Positions 1-10,189 are shown, counted from the stretch's first letter. The stretch: 64,000 bases of DNA from JBQQPY01 sp052258065 (GCA_052258065.1 JBQQPY010000002.1:868001-932000); one strand, 5' to 3'. The notes: generated by a model from the sequence alone, not told the origin. Numbers and translations are program-made.

Positions 1-73
1 CATAGGATCTCGATCCGAGAGAGGATACAATGCGCCATTATCTAAGGACTTCTTAATAGGTAAGCACCCTTTC

Positions 74-1480
74 ATGTCAGAAAAAAAAACCTCTAATAAA
101 GAAAATTGCTCCCGCGACCGTCAGGTTGAAGGTCTGAAGATGCCTCCTCATTCACTAGAAGCGGAGCAGTCTGTGCTGGGCGGTTTAATGTTAGATAACG
201 AACGCTGGGATAATATCGCAGAACGGGTAACCGGCAAGGATTTCTTTAACCGCCCGCACCGTCTGATTTTTAACGAGATGCAGTGTCTGTTAGAGTTGGG
301 CAAGCCTATCGATCTGATCACGCTTTCGGAATCTCTAGAACAAAAAGGCAAACTGGATGCCGTTGGCGGGTTCGCTTATTTGGCGGAGCTATCGAAAAAT
401 ACCCCCAGTGCTGCAAATATTTCCGCTTATGCTGATATTGTGCGCGAACGGGCCGTAGTTCGGGAAATGATCGCGGTCGCTCATGAGATCGCCGATGCCG
501 GTTACGATCCCCAAGGACGCAGCAGCGAGGATCTTCTGGATCTGGCAGAATCGCGCGTATTCCAGATAGCGGAGAACCGCGCCAGTAAAGATGAAGGCCC
601 GAAGAGTATCGACCGTATTCTTGAAGATACGGTGACGCGTATTGAGCAGCTTTACCAGAAGCCGCACGACGGCGTTACCGGCGTTTCCAGCGGCTATTTA
701 GATCTGGATAAAAAGACCGCCGGCCTGCAAAAGTCGGATTTGATTATTGTTGCTGCTCGCCCGTCTATGGGGAAAACCACTTTTGCCATGAATCTGTGCG
801 AAAATGCCGCTATGACCGAGGACAAGCCAGTGTTGATCTTTAGCCTTGAGATGCCCGGTGAGCAGATTATGATGCGTATGCTAGCATCGCTATCGCGCGT
901 CAATCAAACCCGGATTCGTACTGGCCAGCTGGACGATGAGGACTGGGCGCGCATTTCCAGCACTATGGGAATCTTGCTGGAAAAACGCAACATGTATATC
1001 GATGACTCGTCAGGGTTAACCCCGACAGAAGTGCGATCACGCGCGCGACGCGTATTCCGCGAACATGATGGCTTGAGTCTGATTATGATTGACTATCTCC
1101 AACTAATGCGGGTACCGGCGCTGTCCGACAACCGTACCCTAGAAATCGCTGAAATCTCTCGGTCGTTAAAGGCGATGGCTAAAGAGCTGCATGTGCCAGT
1201 GATGGCACTATCGCAGCTGAATCGTAGCCTGGAGCAACGCGCTGACAAGCACCCTATCAACTCCGATTTGCGCGAATCTGGCTCAATCGAGCAAGACGCC
1301 GACTTAATTATGTTTATCTACCGTGATGAGGTTTATCACGAGAAGAGCGATATGAAGGGGATCGCTGAAATTATTCTTGGCAAGCAGCGTAACGGCCCAA
1401 TCGGGACCGTGCGGCTAACTTTTAACGGACAATGGTCACGATTTGACAATTATGCCGGTCCAAAATACAATGAAAAATGA
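74..1480 (+). CDS. dnaB: Replicative DNA helicase DnaB
   Basis: This is the hexameric helicase that unwinds DNA ahead of the replication fork and recruits primase. The protein has 468 residues, against about 471 in E. coli, and I recognise it along its whole length. The N-terminal primase-interacting domain starts at the conserved PPHSLEAEQSVLGGLML segment (about residues 24-40). The RecA-like domain holds the Walker A motif ARPSMGKTT at about residues 227-235, the SLEMP motif, the hydrophobic strand LIMIDYLQLMR (Walker B) and the C-terminal DLRESGSIEQDAD region. The first ~22 residues are the least conserved part, as is usual. The gene looks intact and functional. Its usual enterobacterial neighbour alr is absent; IS256 and IS630 debris follows at once. 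Confidence 0.97.
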   Translation: MSEKKTSNKENCSRDRQVEGLKMPPHSLEAEQSVLGGLMLDNERWDNIAERVTGKDFFNRPHRLIFNEMQCLLELGKPIDLITLSESLEQKGKLDAVGGFAYLAELSKNTPSAANISAYADIVRERAVVREMIAVAHEIADAGYDPQGRSSEDLLDLAESRVFQIAENRASKDEGPKSIDRILEDTVTRIEQLYQKPHDGVTGVSSGYLDLDKKTAGLQKSDLIIVAARPSMGKTTFAMNLCENAAMTEDKPVLIFSLEMPGEQIMMRMLASLSRVNQTRIRTGQLDDEDWARISSTMGILLEKRNMYIDDSSGLTPTEVRSRARRVFREHDGLSLIMIDYLQLMRVPALSDNRTLEIAEISRSLKAMAKELHVPVMALSQLNRSLEQRADKHPINSDLRESGSIEQDADLIMFIYRDEVYHEKSDMKGIAEIILGKQRNGPIGTVRLTFNGQWSRFDNYAGPKYNEK

Positions 1481-1620
1481 TATTATATCATAATTTTTCT
1501 TATCGCGCTCCTATTTTAGTGCTTTTGATTAACTCAATCGCTACTCGGTTATTTTTATTTTAAATAGTGGGTACAACGTTATACCGACTACTCGAAGGGA
1601 GTTATGCTTATTTCTGGTAT

Positions 1621-1992
1621 ACAAGAATGCGGAGAAAATCATGCATCAAGGTATTATATTTGCTCAATTGCATCGACATATTAAGAATAGTGCCAAGCAA
1701 CTAATAGTTGCCGCGGTCGAAGCTAAGCTCGATGTTGCAACAACATGCTGAATGACGCTTTAAGGATAGACATCATGCCGCCGTCCATAACGGTTCTTTA
1801 CTACAGCAAGCCATACATATGGGTATTATCAATATTAAAATTAAAGCATCTAACGTCAGAGAGCGTAGCGGTCACGGAACACGCTTCAATAGCGCGTTGC
1901 CGCCGCCTTATCTAAAACGTCTACACAACGTCAAAGCGTTGCTGCCATGTCCGCATCTGCTAGACGCATCTACCGGTAATTTTTATTAAGCC
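1621..1992 (+). mobile_element. IS256 (Mutator) family transposase, decayed N-terminal remnant
   Basis: Broken translation on the + strand gives segments such as QLIVAAVEAKLD and then SNVRERSGHGTRFNSALPPP and YLKRLHNVKALLP. These match the IS256-family N-terminal region (typically VRDRSG...F.S.LPPYLRRT.S.EALLPWLYLKG.STG). Stops and frameshifts interrupt it, and the catalytic DDE part is missing. It is the only IS256 fragment I found in the window. Confidence 0.65.
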
Positions 1993-2039
1993 ACCGACTA
2001 TTCGTGAATAGCCTATAATCCTCTTGCTAATGTCATATT

Positions 2040-2590
2040 ACATCTTAAATAACAGATCAAGAGGCTTACGCTCGATACGAGCGTTATTAGTAGTTTGATA
2101 AAAATCAAGCTTAGCGTTTATCTAGTAGTGCAGCGTCCCGCTAAGCGATGATTTCACTTTGCAATGTCTCAATATTGTCAGTATGACGCTTCAGATATTC
2201 GTCAATCAGTACATTGAGTTTGATTTCCGCTACGTTTAGCCAACTGCTATGTATGAATGTATAAGCGAATTCAAAACGATTCCGTAAAGCCTTAATCTGA
2301 TTCGGCAGGAAGCCTGACACTTATTTGTAAAATCTCGACTAACGCCTTGCCTCCCGTCCTTTAGGCATCTACTGGACGTATCGCAATTCAACAAAATCAA
2401 TGCATTCATAACTTTCTATTCGGCATGCTTGCCATTACTAATTAAAGCCCCCAATTACGTTCTTTCTTCTGATATAAGAATCATAATGTATTTTCCACTG
2501 ATTCATTTTAGAAACTTTTTTAGCTCTAACTATAGATACTGCAACCGCTATTTTTCCGTGTTAAGACGCTAGGTTTAGAGCCATAACTTG
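2040..2590 (-). mobile_element. IS630 family remnant with internal deletion
   Basis: Read on the - strand, a fragment like the IS630 transposase N-terminus (about 2520-2380) runs almost directly into the C-terminal end: HSSWLNVAEIKLNVLID..LKRHTDNIETLQSE (about 2300-2150). The middle of the transposase, including two catalytic residues, is missing. The frame carries stops. The same C-terminal module recurs many times in the window. Confidence 0.7.
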
Positions 2591-2639
2591 CTGTCTCACA
2601 AAATTATTTACCGCAACAAATCGCAGTAGAAAATCATAT

Positions 2640-2760
2640 TTAATTTCTATCCACTGCTGCACGTACAGATTTATCCAACTTAATCAATCCGATTATTCGC
2701 GATCTCCAGTCTTTACTGTAAAAATGTACTGTTTAGACCCCACAGAAAATTAACTACAGC
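2640..2760 (-). repeat. Unclassified repeat R1, partial copy
   Basis: This segment resembles, in reverse orientation, parts of the element best seen at 43505-43885: a stretch reading roughly TTAATCAATCCGATTATTCG followed by the reverse complement of a TTTACAGTGA-type motif. It shows no coding capacity. Confidence 0.4.
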
Positions 2761-2843
2761 ATGTAAATGAATAACTTTTTAATAAACTGGAACATATGAA
2801 AGCACTCTAGCTGATCAAAATGCATAATGAGGTAATTTTTATC

Positions 2844-2871
2844 AAAAAAACCCCGGCAAGCCGGGGTTTTT
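2844..2871 (-). terminator. Rho-independent terminator of groES-groEL
   Basis: A perfect GC-rich hairpin (CCCCGGC, loop of 2-3 bases, GCCGGGG) is flanked by A-runs on one side and T-runs on the other. It lies 25 bp beyond the groEL stop codon. Read on the - strand, the stem is followed by a T-run (TTTTTTT), as a strong intrinsic terminator should be. It is well preserved in an otherwise eroded neighbourhood. Confidence 0.9.
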
Positions 2872-2896
2872 AATGCCACAAATACTACCAATGGGT

Positions 2897-4534
2897 TTAC
2901 ATCATGCCGTTCATGCCACCCATGCCATTCGCGCTACCTAAGTCAGGTTTCTCTTCTTTCCGCAGATCAGTCACCATACATTCGGTGGTGATCATTAAAC
3001 CAGCGATGGAAGCCGCATATTGCAGAGCGGAACGTGTCACCTTGGTTGGATCCAGAATACCCATATCGATCATATTGCCGTACTCTTCAGTCGTCACGTT
3101 ATAACCAGTATTACCTTCAACCGCTTTCACTTTATTAGCGATAACTGAGGGCTCTTCACCGGCATTCGCAACGATCTGACGCAGCGGGGCCTCCATCGCG
3201 CGCCGCGCAACTTTGATGCCAACGTTCTGATCTTCATTGTCACCACGCAGTTCAGCAATGCTGTTAGCTACGCGAATCAGCGCCACGCCGCCACCGGCGA
3301 CTACGCCTTCTTCTACTGCGGCGCGGGTTGCGTGCAGGGCGTCTTCAACGCGGCCTTTCTTCTCTTTCATTTCTACTTCAGTCGCAGCACCTACTTTGAT
3401 AACGGCAACACCGCCAGCGAGTTTAGCCACGCGCTCTTGCAGTTTTTCACGATCGTAATCAGAATTAGCTTCCTCGCGCTGCTGGTTGATTTGCGCAACG
3501 CGGCTATTGATAAGAATCTTGTCGCCCATGCCGTCGATGATAGTAGTCGTATCTTTAGTAATAACGACACGTTTAGCGTGCCCCATATCCTGCAGGGTAG
3601 CTTTTTCTAACTCAAGGCCGATTTCTTCAGAAATCACAGTACCAGCAGTCAGGATAGCGATATCCTGCAGCATGGCCTTACGGCGATCGCCGAAGCCCGG
3701 GGCCTTCACAGCAGCCACTTTAACGATACCGCGCATAGTGTTTACCACAAGCGTAGCCAGCGCTTCGCCTTCAACATCTTCAGCGATAATCAACAGAGGT
3801 TTTCCTGCTTTTGCAACGGCTTCCAGCACCGGCAGCATTTCTCGAATATTGGAAATTTTCTTGTCGACCAGCAGAATAGATGGGCTTTCCAGCTCAACGG
3901 CGCCGCTTTCTGGCTTGTTGATAAAATACGGAGAGAGATAACCACGGTCGAACTGCATTCCTTCAACCACGTCTAACTCGTCCTGCAAACCAGAGCCATC
4001 TTCTACGGTAATGACACCTTCTTTGCCTACTTTTGCCATGGCTTCAGCGATTAAAGTGCCCACGGTATCATCGGAGTTAGCAGATATAGTGCCTACTTGC
4101 GCAATCGCTTTAGAGTCGGAGCAAGGCACAGATAGTTTTCTCAGCTCTTCTACTACGGCGATAACAGCTTTATCGATACCGCGCTTAAGATCCATCGGGT
4201 TCATACCGGCGGCTACGGCTTTTAGGCCTTCATTAACGATTGACTGTGCCAGCACGGTCGCAGTGGTGGTGCCGTCGCCTGCAGCGTCATTGGCTTTAGA
4301 AGCAACCTCTTTCACCATCTGTGCGCCCATGTTTTCAAATTTATCTTCCAGTTCAATTTCACGTGCGACTGTAACGCCGTCTTTAGTGATAATCGGGGCA
4401 CCGAAAGATTTGTCCAGGACTACATTACGACCTTTAGGACCCAGGGTTACTTTTACCGCATCTGCTAAAACATTAACGCCACGAAGCATTTTTGCGCGAG
4501 CGTCGTTGCCGAATTTTACGTCTTTAGTTGCCAT
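2897..4534 (-). CDS. groL: Chaperonin GroEL (60 kDa)
   Basis: GroEL forms the ATP-driven double-ring folding chamber in the cytosol. The protein has 545 residues, against 548 in E. coli, and is highly conserved from MATKDVKFGNDARAKMLRGV onward. Visible motifs are the ATP-binding GDGTTT (about residues 86-91) and the apical-domain segment YLSPYFINKPE. The C-terminus is a shortened Gly-Met tail, GMGGMNGMM. The ATG start lies behind an AAGGAAA ribosome-binding site. The gene is cotranscribed with groES just upstream. Insect endosymbionts usually keep and strongly express GroEL, probably to buffer destabilised proteins, and intact retention here fits that. Confidence 0.98.
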   Translation of the reverse strand: MATKDVKFGNDARAKMLRGVNVLADAVKVTLGPKGRNVVLDKSFGAPIITKDGVTVAREIELEDKFENMGAQMVKEVASKANDAAGDGTTTATVLAQSIVNEGLKAVAAGMNPMDLKRGIDKAVIAVVEELRKLSVPCSDSKAIAQVGTISANSDDTVGTLIAEAMAKVGKEGVITVEDGSGLQDELDVVEGMQFDRGYLSPYFINKPESGAVELESPSILLVDKKISNIREMLPVLEAVAKAGKPLLIIAEDVEGEALATLVVNTMRGIVKVAAVKAPGFGDRRKAMLQDIAILTAGTVISEEIGLELEKATLQDMGHAKRVVITKDTTTIIDGMGDKILINSRVAQINQQREEANSDYDREKLQERVAKLAGGVAVIKVGAATEVEMKEKKGRVEDALHATRAAVEEGVVAGGGVALIRVANSIAELRGDNEDQNVGIKVARRAMEAPLRQIVANAGEEPSVIANKVKAVEGNTGYNVTTEEYGNMIDMGILDPTKVTRSALQYAASIAGLMITTECMVTDLRKEEKPDLGSANGMGGMNGMM

Positions 4535-4580
4535 TTATAGTTTTCCTTATATTTGTTGAGTTCAGATGATTAAGCGAGGA

Positions 4581-4874
4581 TTACTGCTCGACAATCGCCA
4601 GAATGTCACTTTCAGACATAATAAGGATCTCATCGTTGTCAATTTTCTCAGTCTTTACGCCGTATCCGTCATTGAAAATCACGATATCGCCAATTTTCAC
4701 ATCCAGTGCTTTCACTACACCGTTTTCCAGAATACGACCGTGACCTACAGCCAGTACTTCACCCCGAGTAGACTTTCCCGCTGCAGAACCTGTCAGCACG
4801 ATTCCGCCCGCAGACTTAGCTTCAACTTCTTTACGCTTGACTATAACACGATCATGTAGTGGACGAATTTTCAT
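4581..4874 (-). CDS. groS: Co-chaperonin GroES
   Basis: This is the 97-residue lid of the GroEL chamber, of standard family length. It starts MKIRPLHDRVIVKRKEVE, and the mobile loop SAGGIVLTGSAAGKSTRGEV binds the GroEL apical domain. A strong AGGAGCT ribosome-binding site precedes the ATG. The groES-groEL gap is about 46 bp. The sigma-32 promoter upstream (4960-4990) marks a heat-shock operon. It appears fully functional. Confidence 0.98.
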   Translation of the reverse strand: MKIRPLHDRVIVKRKEVEAKSAGGIVLTGSAAGKSTRGEVLAVGHGRILENGVVKALDVKIGDIVIFNDGYGVKTEKIDNDEILIMSESDILAIVEQ

Positions 4875-4959
4875 TAATAGCTCCTCTTGAGAGAGTCCGT
4901 ATCAGTTTTTCTTAGGACGATCGCCGGGCATAGTGTCACGCTCAGCCTCGTGATGAATA

Positions 4960-4990
4960 AGATGGGGGCGTTCAGAGAAGCTTCAAGGGG
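4960..4990 (-). promoter_or_regulatory. Sigma-32 heat-shock promoter of groESL
   Basis: On the - strand the sequence reads CCCCTTGAA (-35 type) followed by GCCCCCATCT (-10 type) with a spacer of about 14 bp. This closely matches the sigma-32 consensus CTTGAA and CCCCATNT and closely resembles the E. coli groE promoter. It lies about 90 bp upstream of the groES start codon. Confidence 0.85.
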
Positions 4991-5086
4991 ATAAAAAAAA
5001 TTTTTACTTAAACGACAAAATTTTAGCCAAAAAAAAAATAAGATTATATTAATCAATAAGTTATACTTTGTTATTCCATACTCTTT

Positions 5087-5545
5087 TTACCTATTTTTAT
5101 CATCTCGCCGGTCGTTTAATCTTTTATCAAAAAAATCACGACGACGATACTCGCCTTCAAAGGTCATACTGTCGGCGCCGTGGCCGCGCTGCAAAGGTAG
5201 ATAAGGCAGCAGACGCTGCGTCAACAGGTTTTGTATCAGCGGCAATAACAGCAGCAGGCCGAGGATATCAGTGAAAAAGCCGGGCAGCATCAGCAGAAAT
5301 CCCGCAAGCAACAGCGAGACGCTTTTAAGCATTTCGCCGGCCAGGCTCTCACCGCGCGCCAGCTTTATCTGCATTTGTCCCAGAATACGCAGCCCCTTGT
5401 CTCGTATCAGCAATACACCGATAAATGACGTCGCGATCACCAGCAGCAACGCTGCTAGTATGCCAAGCACATGGGCAACCCGGATGAAAAGGGAAATCTC
5501 AATATAGGTAGTGATAAAAATGATTAACAATGGAATCCAACGCAT
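5087..5545 (-). CDS. fxsA: FxsA family inner-membrane protein
   Basis: This 152-residue membrane protein (about 158 in E. coli) starts MRWIPLLIIFITTYIEISLF. It has several hydrophobic helices, including ATSFIGVLLIRDKG and the GFLLMLPGFFTDILGLLLLL stretch typical of the FxsA/UPF0716 family, and a charged C-terminal tail. In E. coli, FxsA overproduction relieves exclusion of phage T7 by the F plasmid; its normal role is unknown. It sits upstream of groES in the same direction, as in E. coli. It appears intact. Confidence 0.93.
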   Translation of the reverse strand: MRWIPLLIIFITTYIEISLFIRVAHVLGILAALLLVIATSFIGVLLIRDKGLRILGQMQIKLARGESLAGEMLKSVSLLLAGFLLMLPGFFTDILGLLLLLPLIQNLLTQRLLPYLPLQRGHGADSMTFEGEYRRRDFFDKRLNDRRDDKNR

Positions 5546-5639
5546 TAAATTCTCCTATATTATTGATTTTGGTAGCAAGAGCATCTGCCCAAAGAGATAA
5601 AATTTGCTACCGAAAATACGCTTTTTGCCAGCTTGTCCT

Positions 5640-5985
5640 AATGTAATAGTCTCCTGAGAGACACTTTTAAAGTGATACACATGGTCGTGGCTCGTGTCGC
5701 TTCGCGAAAGCTGGTCACACAATCCACTGAATTCATACCTCCTGATGGCTGAACATTTGCAGGCTAAAAAGACAATCTGTAAATTTTTTGCTATTGTCTG
5801 TAAATATCCAATAAATAGCTTAGGCGATACTCGACTAAGATTACGCAAGCAATATTGCGCATTAAGCTGCGAGTCTTATTTTTGTAAAGACAGATAAGAA
5901 CCAACCGAGCGCCTAACCTATACCCACTAAAACATAACCTCGCGAGGTTTTATTTTGCATTTATGAAAGATATTCACAATTGTAT
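5640..5985 (-). mobile_element. IS481 family transposase remnant, C-terminal part
   Basis: On the - strand the translation resembles the IS481 integrase core: KIKPREVMF, then RNLSRVSPKLFIGYLQTIAK and FSGLCDQLSRSDTSHDHVYH. These are decayed versions of the family's VLTDNGKEFTDRLF and FDRLC..HGIEHRL segments. Several stops interrupt the frame. It abuts a divergent IS481 fragment at about 5985. Confidence 0.65.
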
Positions 5986-6660
5986 AGCTCCTCGCCGGCA
6001 CAGCCCTGTTTATGGAGGAAAGAGCTATTGAAGGATATAGTTGAGGGCAATATTGTGATGATTAGACTCTACAGTCAGGCAACTACAATACTTAAAATCA
6101 GAGCTGCTCTTCAAGGTAAGTAACAAGCTAGCATCTACGTTAACTAAGCCTTATGCATCTCTTAACTGAACCTTTCTATCTCTAAATGGCAAAAACGAGA
6201 TGGTGTTGAGGATTGTAGTCATATTTTCCATCACTTTCAGACGACTCTTTCGCTCGCCTACGAAGCAGTGGCTATTTCCCTTCGGAAGACGCTTTTTCTT
6301 GCACTGGAAGATTTCTTGGAGATCATACGCGAATGCTTGAACGAGACCATATCTTAATCTACCCTAAATCGCTGTTTACACAAGCATAAATTGTGGCGCT
6401 TGCGTGATATAAGGGAAAAAGCATAAAACTAAATCAGAAGAATAAAGCCCTTAAACACTATGAACAAGCTTAGCTGCATATTAATATTAAATATTTTCTA
6501 TAAATTCCAAATAAAACCTTACGATGTTTGGTACAGATAGAGTAACTCGATAAGCCTTCATCCATCTCTATCCAGACAAAGCTGGTCTAATGCACAACCT
6601 TCCTTGCCTAATCTTAATCAAGCATGTCGTATAGCTATTTATCTGGCAGTAAGACTTCAC
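5985..6660 (+). mobile_element. IS481 family transposase remnant, N-terminal half
   Basis: From an ATG at about 6057 the + strand reads MIRLYSQATTILKIRAALQG, then the helix-turn-helix region and EAVAVALRKTLL-like and CLRRHGVGN-like segments. Further on come decayed catalytic-domain pieces. Stops and frameshifts occur throughout. The same N-terminus recurs at about 30993, 38031 and, reversed, 46560 and 57570. Confidence 0.65.
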
Positions 6661-6689
6661 TGCAATATATTAAATATTGATAAAAAATA

Positions 6690-8110
6690 ACAATAAAATC
6701 ATTTAAAAATTAACCATATTGTTCCTCAAGATTGGACACACTAGTGTATTAACAAGTAAAAATAGCGGTTGAAGGATCTACAGCCAGATCTGAATCAATC
6801 CTTTAAAAACAGAGGAATAAAATACATTATTAACTTCAGAATAAGGAACACAACTGGAAATATCGCTAGGGTCAAGCGTTATTTTTTCGAATAAAGGCTT
6901 AAAGCAGTCCTACATGGCAAATCGAGCAAACGGGTGGATGGCCGTATTATAAGCAGTTATTCCGAAGTACATTTAATTCCGCTAAGCCGCAGCAAGCTGC
7001 CAGAGGGTCGGAAAGAGAGACCCTTACAACTGCTTGCCGATAAAGCTCTTGAAGTGTAATACGTCAAAAATCCTGCATAAAACAATAAAGCGCATACTAA
7101 AAACTCACTGAAACCGTGAATGAAAATCGGCTAGCTTATACCGCTAGAAATAAATGCTGAATTCGTTACTGCTATGAAAAACGCCCTGAAGGTGCATCTT
7201 CGGCTCTATAATTGGATACATCCGATTTTTTTCATAAACGAGGTCTCCTTCAATTGATTGGACACACGTGTAACGCTGCTATTAAGACCTGGAAAATCCA
7301 CTCGGCAAAACCATGAATACAAATGGCTTAGGGTAATAGAATATCTTGATGTTTTAGCAATAGTTTAAAGTTCATCTACTTTGCTAATTACATCACTATT
7401 CTTTTACGAGGAAATGAGCCAAATAATCTTGAATATTTAAAAACTATAAGACACCTTGACAAGTAACCATAAGCGTATCTATATGCAGGCTCTCTATATT
7501 ACAAAAGCACCAAGCGCGGTAATGACGCGGTTTCTGTGGCTATAACTGTTAGACGCTCGCCTGATCCATGTATCGGCGCACAGAAAGCTTCAGGGCGAGT
7601 TTATAAACACTTTTTTGCCTTACATGCCTCCGGCATAATAGCTTATTTATAGCTATTGATTTTAATCAAAACCATTTCATTTAGCTAGATAGATCAATTT
7701 TCAATTAGTAGTGACATTCAGGATCAATGAGCCGTTGGCGGGATTGTCTGCCAACTAAAGTAACTGAGAATAGAATCAGGATTTATTGCACTCACTTTCT
7801 TAAAGTATATTTTAACAGAATAGTCTTACACATAAAGACTTATGATGTTCATAGAGAATTCATAGCGAAGGTTCGTTATATTTATCCTTCCGGCTGGTTT
7901 AGCGTAAAGCTTTATGCAATTTTTTAAATTTGTTTATACACCTAAATACGGCAGTTGACTAAACATAATAGAAATCGAACTGTGTAATCACTGCTAATCA
8001 GAAACAACGTAAGAAGATAAATTCTCAGATTAATTAGTATTTCACTACTGATAACGCTTGCATCAAGCTAAAGCGTTCTCATCTGTTATTTAATATATGA
8101 TGTAATACTA
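6690..8110 (+). mobile_element. IS630 family remnant, interrupted by unrelated sequence
   Basis: The + strand carries decayed IS630 segments in the right order: SRKIDRVKRYFFE..LKAVLHGKSSKR (about 6850-6930), LQLLADKALEV (about 7020), WIHPIFFINEVSFN and LRPGKSTRQNHEYK (to about 7330). After a gap come HFLKVYFNRIVL (about 7790) and the C-terminal end (about 7960-8090). Between about 7440 and 7700 lies sequence with no IS630 similarity, probably an insertion or a captured piece that I cannot identify. Confidence 0.6.
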
Positions 8111-8179
8111 GTTATCCGTATATTAAATATTTTCCACAAATGTAAAATTAAAATTTACGACGTTACTTTTTTATAGGCA

Positions 8180-8560
8180 TAGATCGAGCGATGCTGGCGT
8201 AATCTTGGTCGAGCATGTTCTATGAGACCACTAATCAGGCGCTCATAGACAATGGTAAAGAATTAAGAGACCGTCTTTTTAGCCTGTAAAAAACGCTTAC
8301 CCACGAGGAAACATGACTTCAACCGCTTAAGCGAAGAGATTGATATAGAAGACCGTCTCAGCTCACCTATACACACAAATAAATAGTATGGTGAGAAATT
8401 TAATGAACGTATAGAAGATCTGCCGCAAAGACCCCATTTCAATTCTAGTGAATGGCTTGAGATCACACTGCACAGATATATTTAGCTCTACAATTAGCAA
8501 TTTGCTCAATCAGTATTGAGTAGTAAAAATCAATCTTGAAATATTTAAACCTAAATTCTT
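8180..8560 (+). mobile_element. IS481 family transposase remnant, C-terminal part
   Basis: The + strand translation gives LTDNGKELRDRLF-like text followed by YGEKFNERIEDLPQRPHFN, then EWLEITLHRYI and FAQSVLSSKN. This is the IS481 C-terminus (family pattern GMVERFNGRI.DVL...LE.TL.RYV.LYN..LPQSALG). Stops interrupt it. It is followed closely by the pflA pseudogene. Confidence 0.65.
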
Positions 8561-8639
8561 AAAAGAAAAAGCATGCTGCCTTCCAAAATGTGATAGCCGC
8601 CCTGTCTACGACAGGTTATCGCTCGGCATGACGGTCTTT

Positions 8640-9352
8640 GTGCATCACCTTATGCCCGTAGCCTGCCAAATATTGCGCACGCGATTTATGGTTTCGGTGG
8701 TCGGTGGTTTGAAGCCATCTTACTGACATTCCTCACCGACAGCGATCTATTTATGCTTACACCATTCTTAATAAGGTAGTAGATAGATTTTCTCCATATT
8801 GCTAATATGCTGAGTAAATGCGCTGAGCATATTTGCCGATTTATCGTTGCGCCACAGCTGGGCACCACTACATAACGCAGCCAAGTACGCCTATTAATCT
8901 TGGCTAGATAGCGGGCAAAATCCAAGATGCAGCGATTAAATAATCCGATCAGATTCTTATGAATATCGTCATTCATCTCCTTTATATCCAGCATCAGTAA
9001 ATCGGTAACCCCCAACTATTCATCACTCACAGAATTATAGCTATGGACAAAACTGTTAGTATCTAGACCGGTGTTTATGCTCTCAGCATGGCAAGTGCGG
9101 AAACAGTCATACACAACTCCACCTGCAGAATGGCGTTACCGCGGACGCGGTAACGCCGCTGCGATATGCATTCATAAAATGGCGATATGTGATTACTTCG
9201 CGCATATTCTCCTGAATAGGAATTTCCTAGCCGCCAGTGCTATCCGCAGGTATCGCGATTGTAACAATATAGACAACGTATCAAGCAGCTCTGAAAAAAT
9301 GAAAAAACGAACGCTGATACTACGGTACCGCAAATGAGTTAATACGAACAGT
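8640..9352 (-). pseudogene. pflA: Pyruvate formate-lyase activating enzyme, eroded
   Basis: The intact enzyme is a radical-SAM protein that installs the glycyl radical on pyruvate formate-lyase. Reading three frames on the - strand, I can follow most of the protein: the cluster region QSCLIRCLYCYNRDTC (the CxxxCxxC is still visible), REVITYRHFMNAYRSGVTAS, INTGLDTNSFVHSYNSV, VTDLLMLDIKEMNDDIHKNL, LDFARYLAKINRRTWLRYVV and a C-terminal GYGHKVM. Frameshifts and stops make it non-functional. The usual partners focA and pflB are absent from the window. This implies loss of anaerobic formate production. Confidence 0.85.
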
Positions 9353-9589
9353 AACAGAGATGGCAGAGAGTTCTCTATTCATAATGAAATAATAAGTTTT
9401 GGCTAAAAGCCTGCTTACGGCAAGCATAGCCGTCAGACAAAACGCGTTGTTTCATTGTGTGCGGCACACTACATAAAATAGACTATACTCTCATAGAGCC
9501 TTACGCACTTTAAGATAACGTGTAAAATTACATTGATGCAGTAAAGCACTGACCCAGAACCTCTCGGTTCATTTCTTGATATTCAGATG

Positions 9590-9835
9590 TGAAAAACTTA
9601 CTCCTAAATAAAATAAACAATAGAGGCTCAACATGCACTATGTTGCAATATTCATAACCCGGACGCGTAAAATTTTTAATCGTCAAGCCGCACTAAAGCG
9701 ATTGTAACCTTAAGGCTTAGTGGCGATTATGATACTTATTTGCGCGCATGAGACCCGCAATAGATAGATATAGAAAACTATGCAATCGGAGTTCTGCTAT
9801 TGTATCTTAGTTTTTTTATGACGCATCTTACTCAG
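9590..9835. repeat. Unclassified repeat R2, copy 1
   Basis: About 240 bp can be aligned by eye with 59700-59945. Shared landmarks are CTCCTAAATAAAATAAACAA (second copy: TTCCTAAATAAAATGCATAA), CAAGCCGCACTAA (CAAGTCGCACTAA), TGCTTATTT-like text and TTGTATCTTAG (TTGTATTTTAG). I see no readable protein, so its class is unknown. Confidence 0.45.
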
Positions 9836-9985
9836 CAACTTTTAGACTAAACTGGAAATAAATAATTTTAACGTGGATGAATATTTTGCTAAAAAAATTT
9901 CAGAAACACTACAACGGACACTCATCATACAATTCGCACACAACATAGGCCTCGTTATCTAGTGTCACATCACATATTAAATGCC
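9825..9985 (+). mobile_element. IS1595 (ISXO2-like) remnant
   Basis: This copy resembles the clearer one at 41830-42060, which reads FKWIHSLLKNIKNTIIGTYY on the + strand. Here the equivalent text is decayed (TKLEINNFNVDEYFAKKI and following) and short. It runs into an IS630 C-terminal fragment on the other strand. Confidence 0.45.
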
Positions 9986-10175
9986 GGATAAAGACGCTTA
10001 AGCTTGATAATAGCGTTATGATCAGTGAAATTTGAATTGATCTTAGCGCTTATCTGGTTGCTTTATTTCTACCAAGCAGTAACTTAGATTTGCAATCTCT
10101 TAATCTTGTCAATATGAAAATTCAGGCATTAGCCAATCAGTATATTCAGTTTTATTTTCGCCATATTTAGAGTGC
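9960..10175 (-). mobile_element. IS630 family remnant, C-terminal end only
   Basis: It shares with the other IS630 copies the block GATAAAGACGCTTAAGCTTG, a degenerate GTCGCGTTGT-type stretch and the AATCTTGTCAATATGA block. Read on the - strand these encode the C-terminal end of the transposase (..VLI..LKRHIDKIETLQS..). No more of the gene is present. Confidence 0.55.
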
Positions 10176-10189
10176 TTTTGATCCATTTT

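Noticed and set aside
3486..4559. Long + strand open frames opposite groEL
   Set aside because: They are shadows of groEL codon usage and have no ribosome-binding site or recognisable domain.
7490..7660. Possible aspA or dcuA remnant next to fxsA
   Set aside because: The position relative to E. coli was suggestive, but no frame on either strand gave a convincing match to AspA or DcuA.
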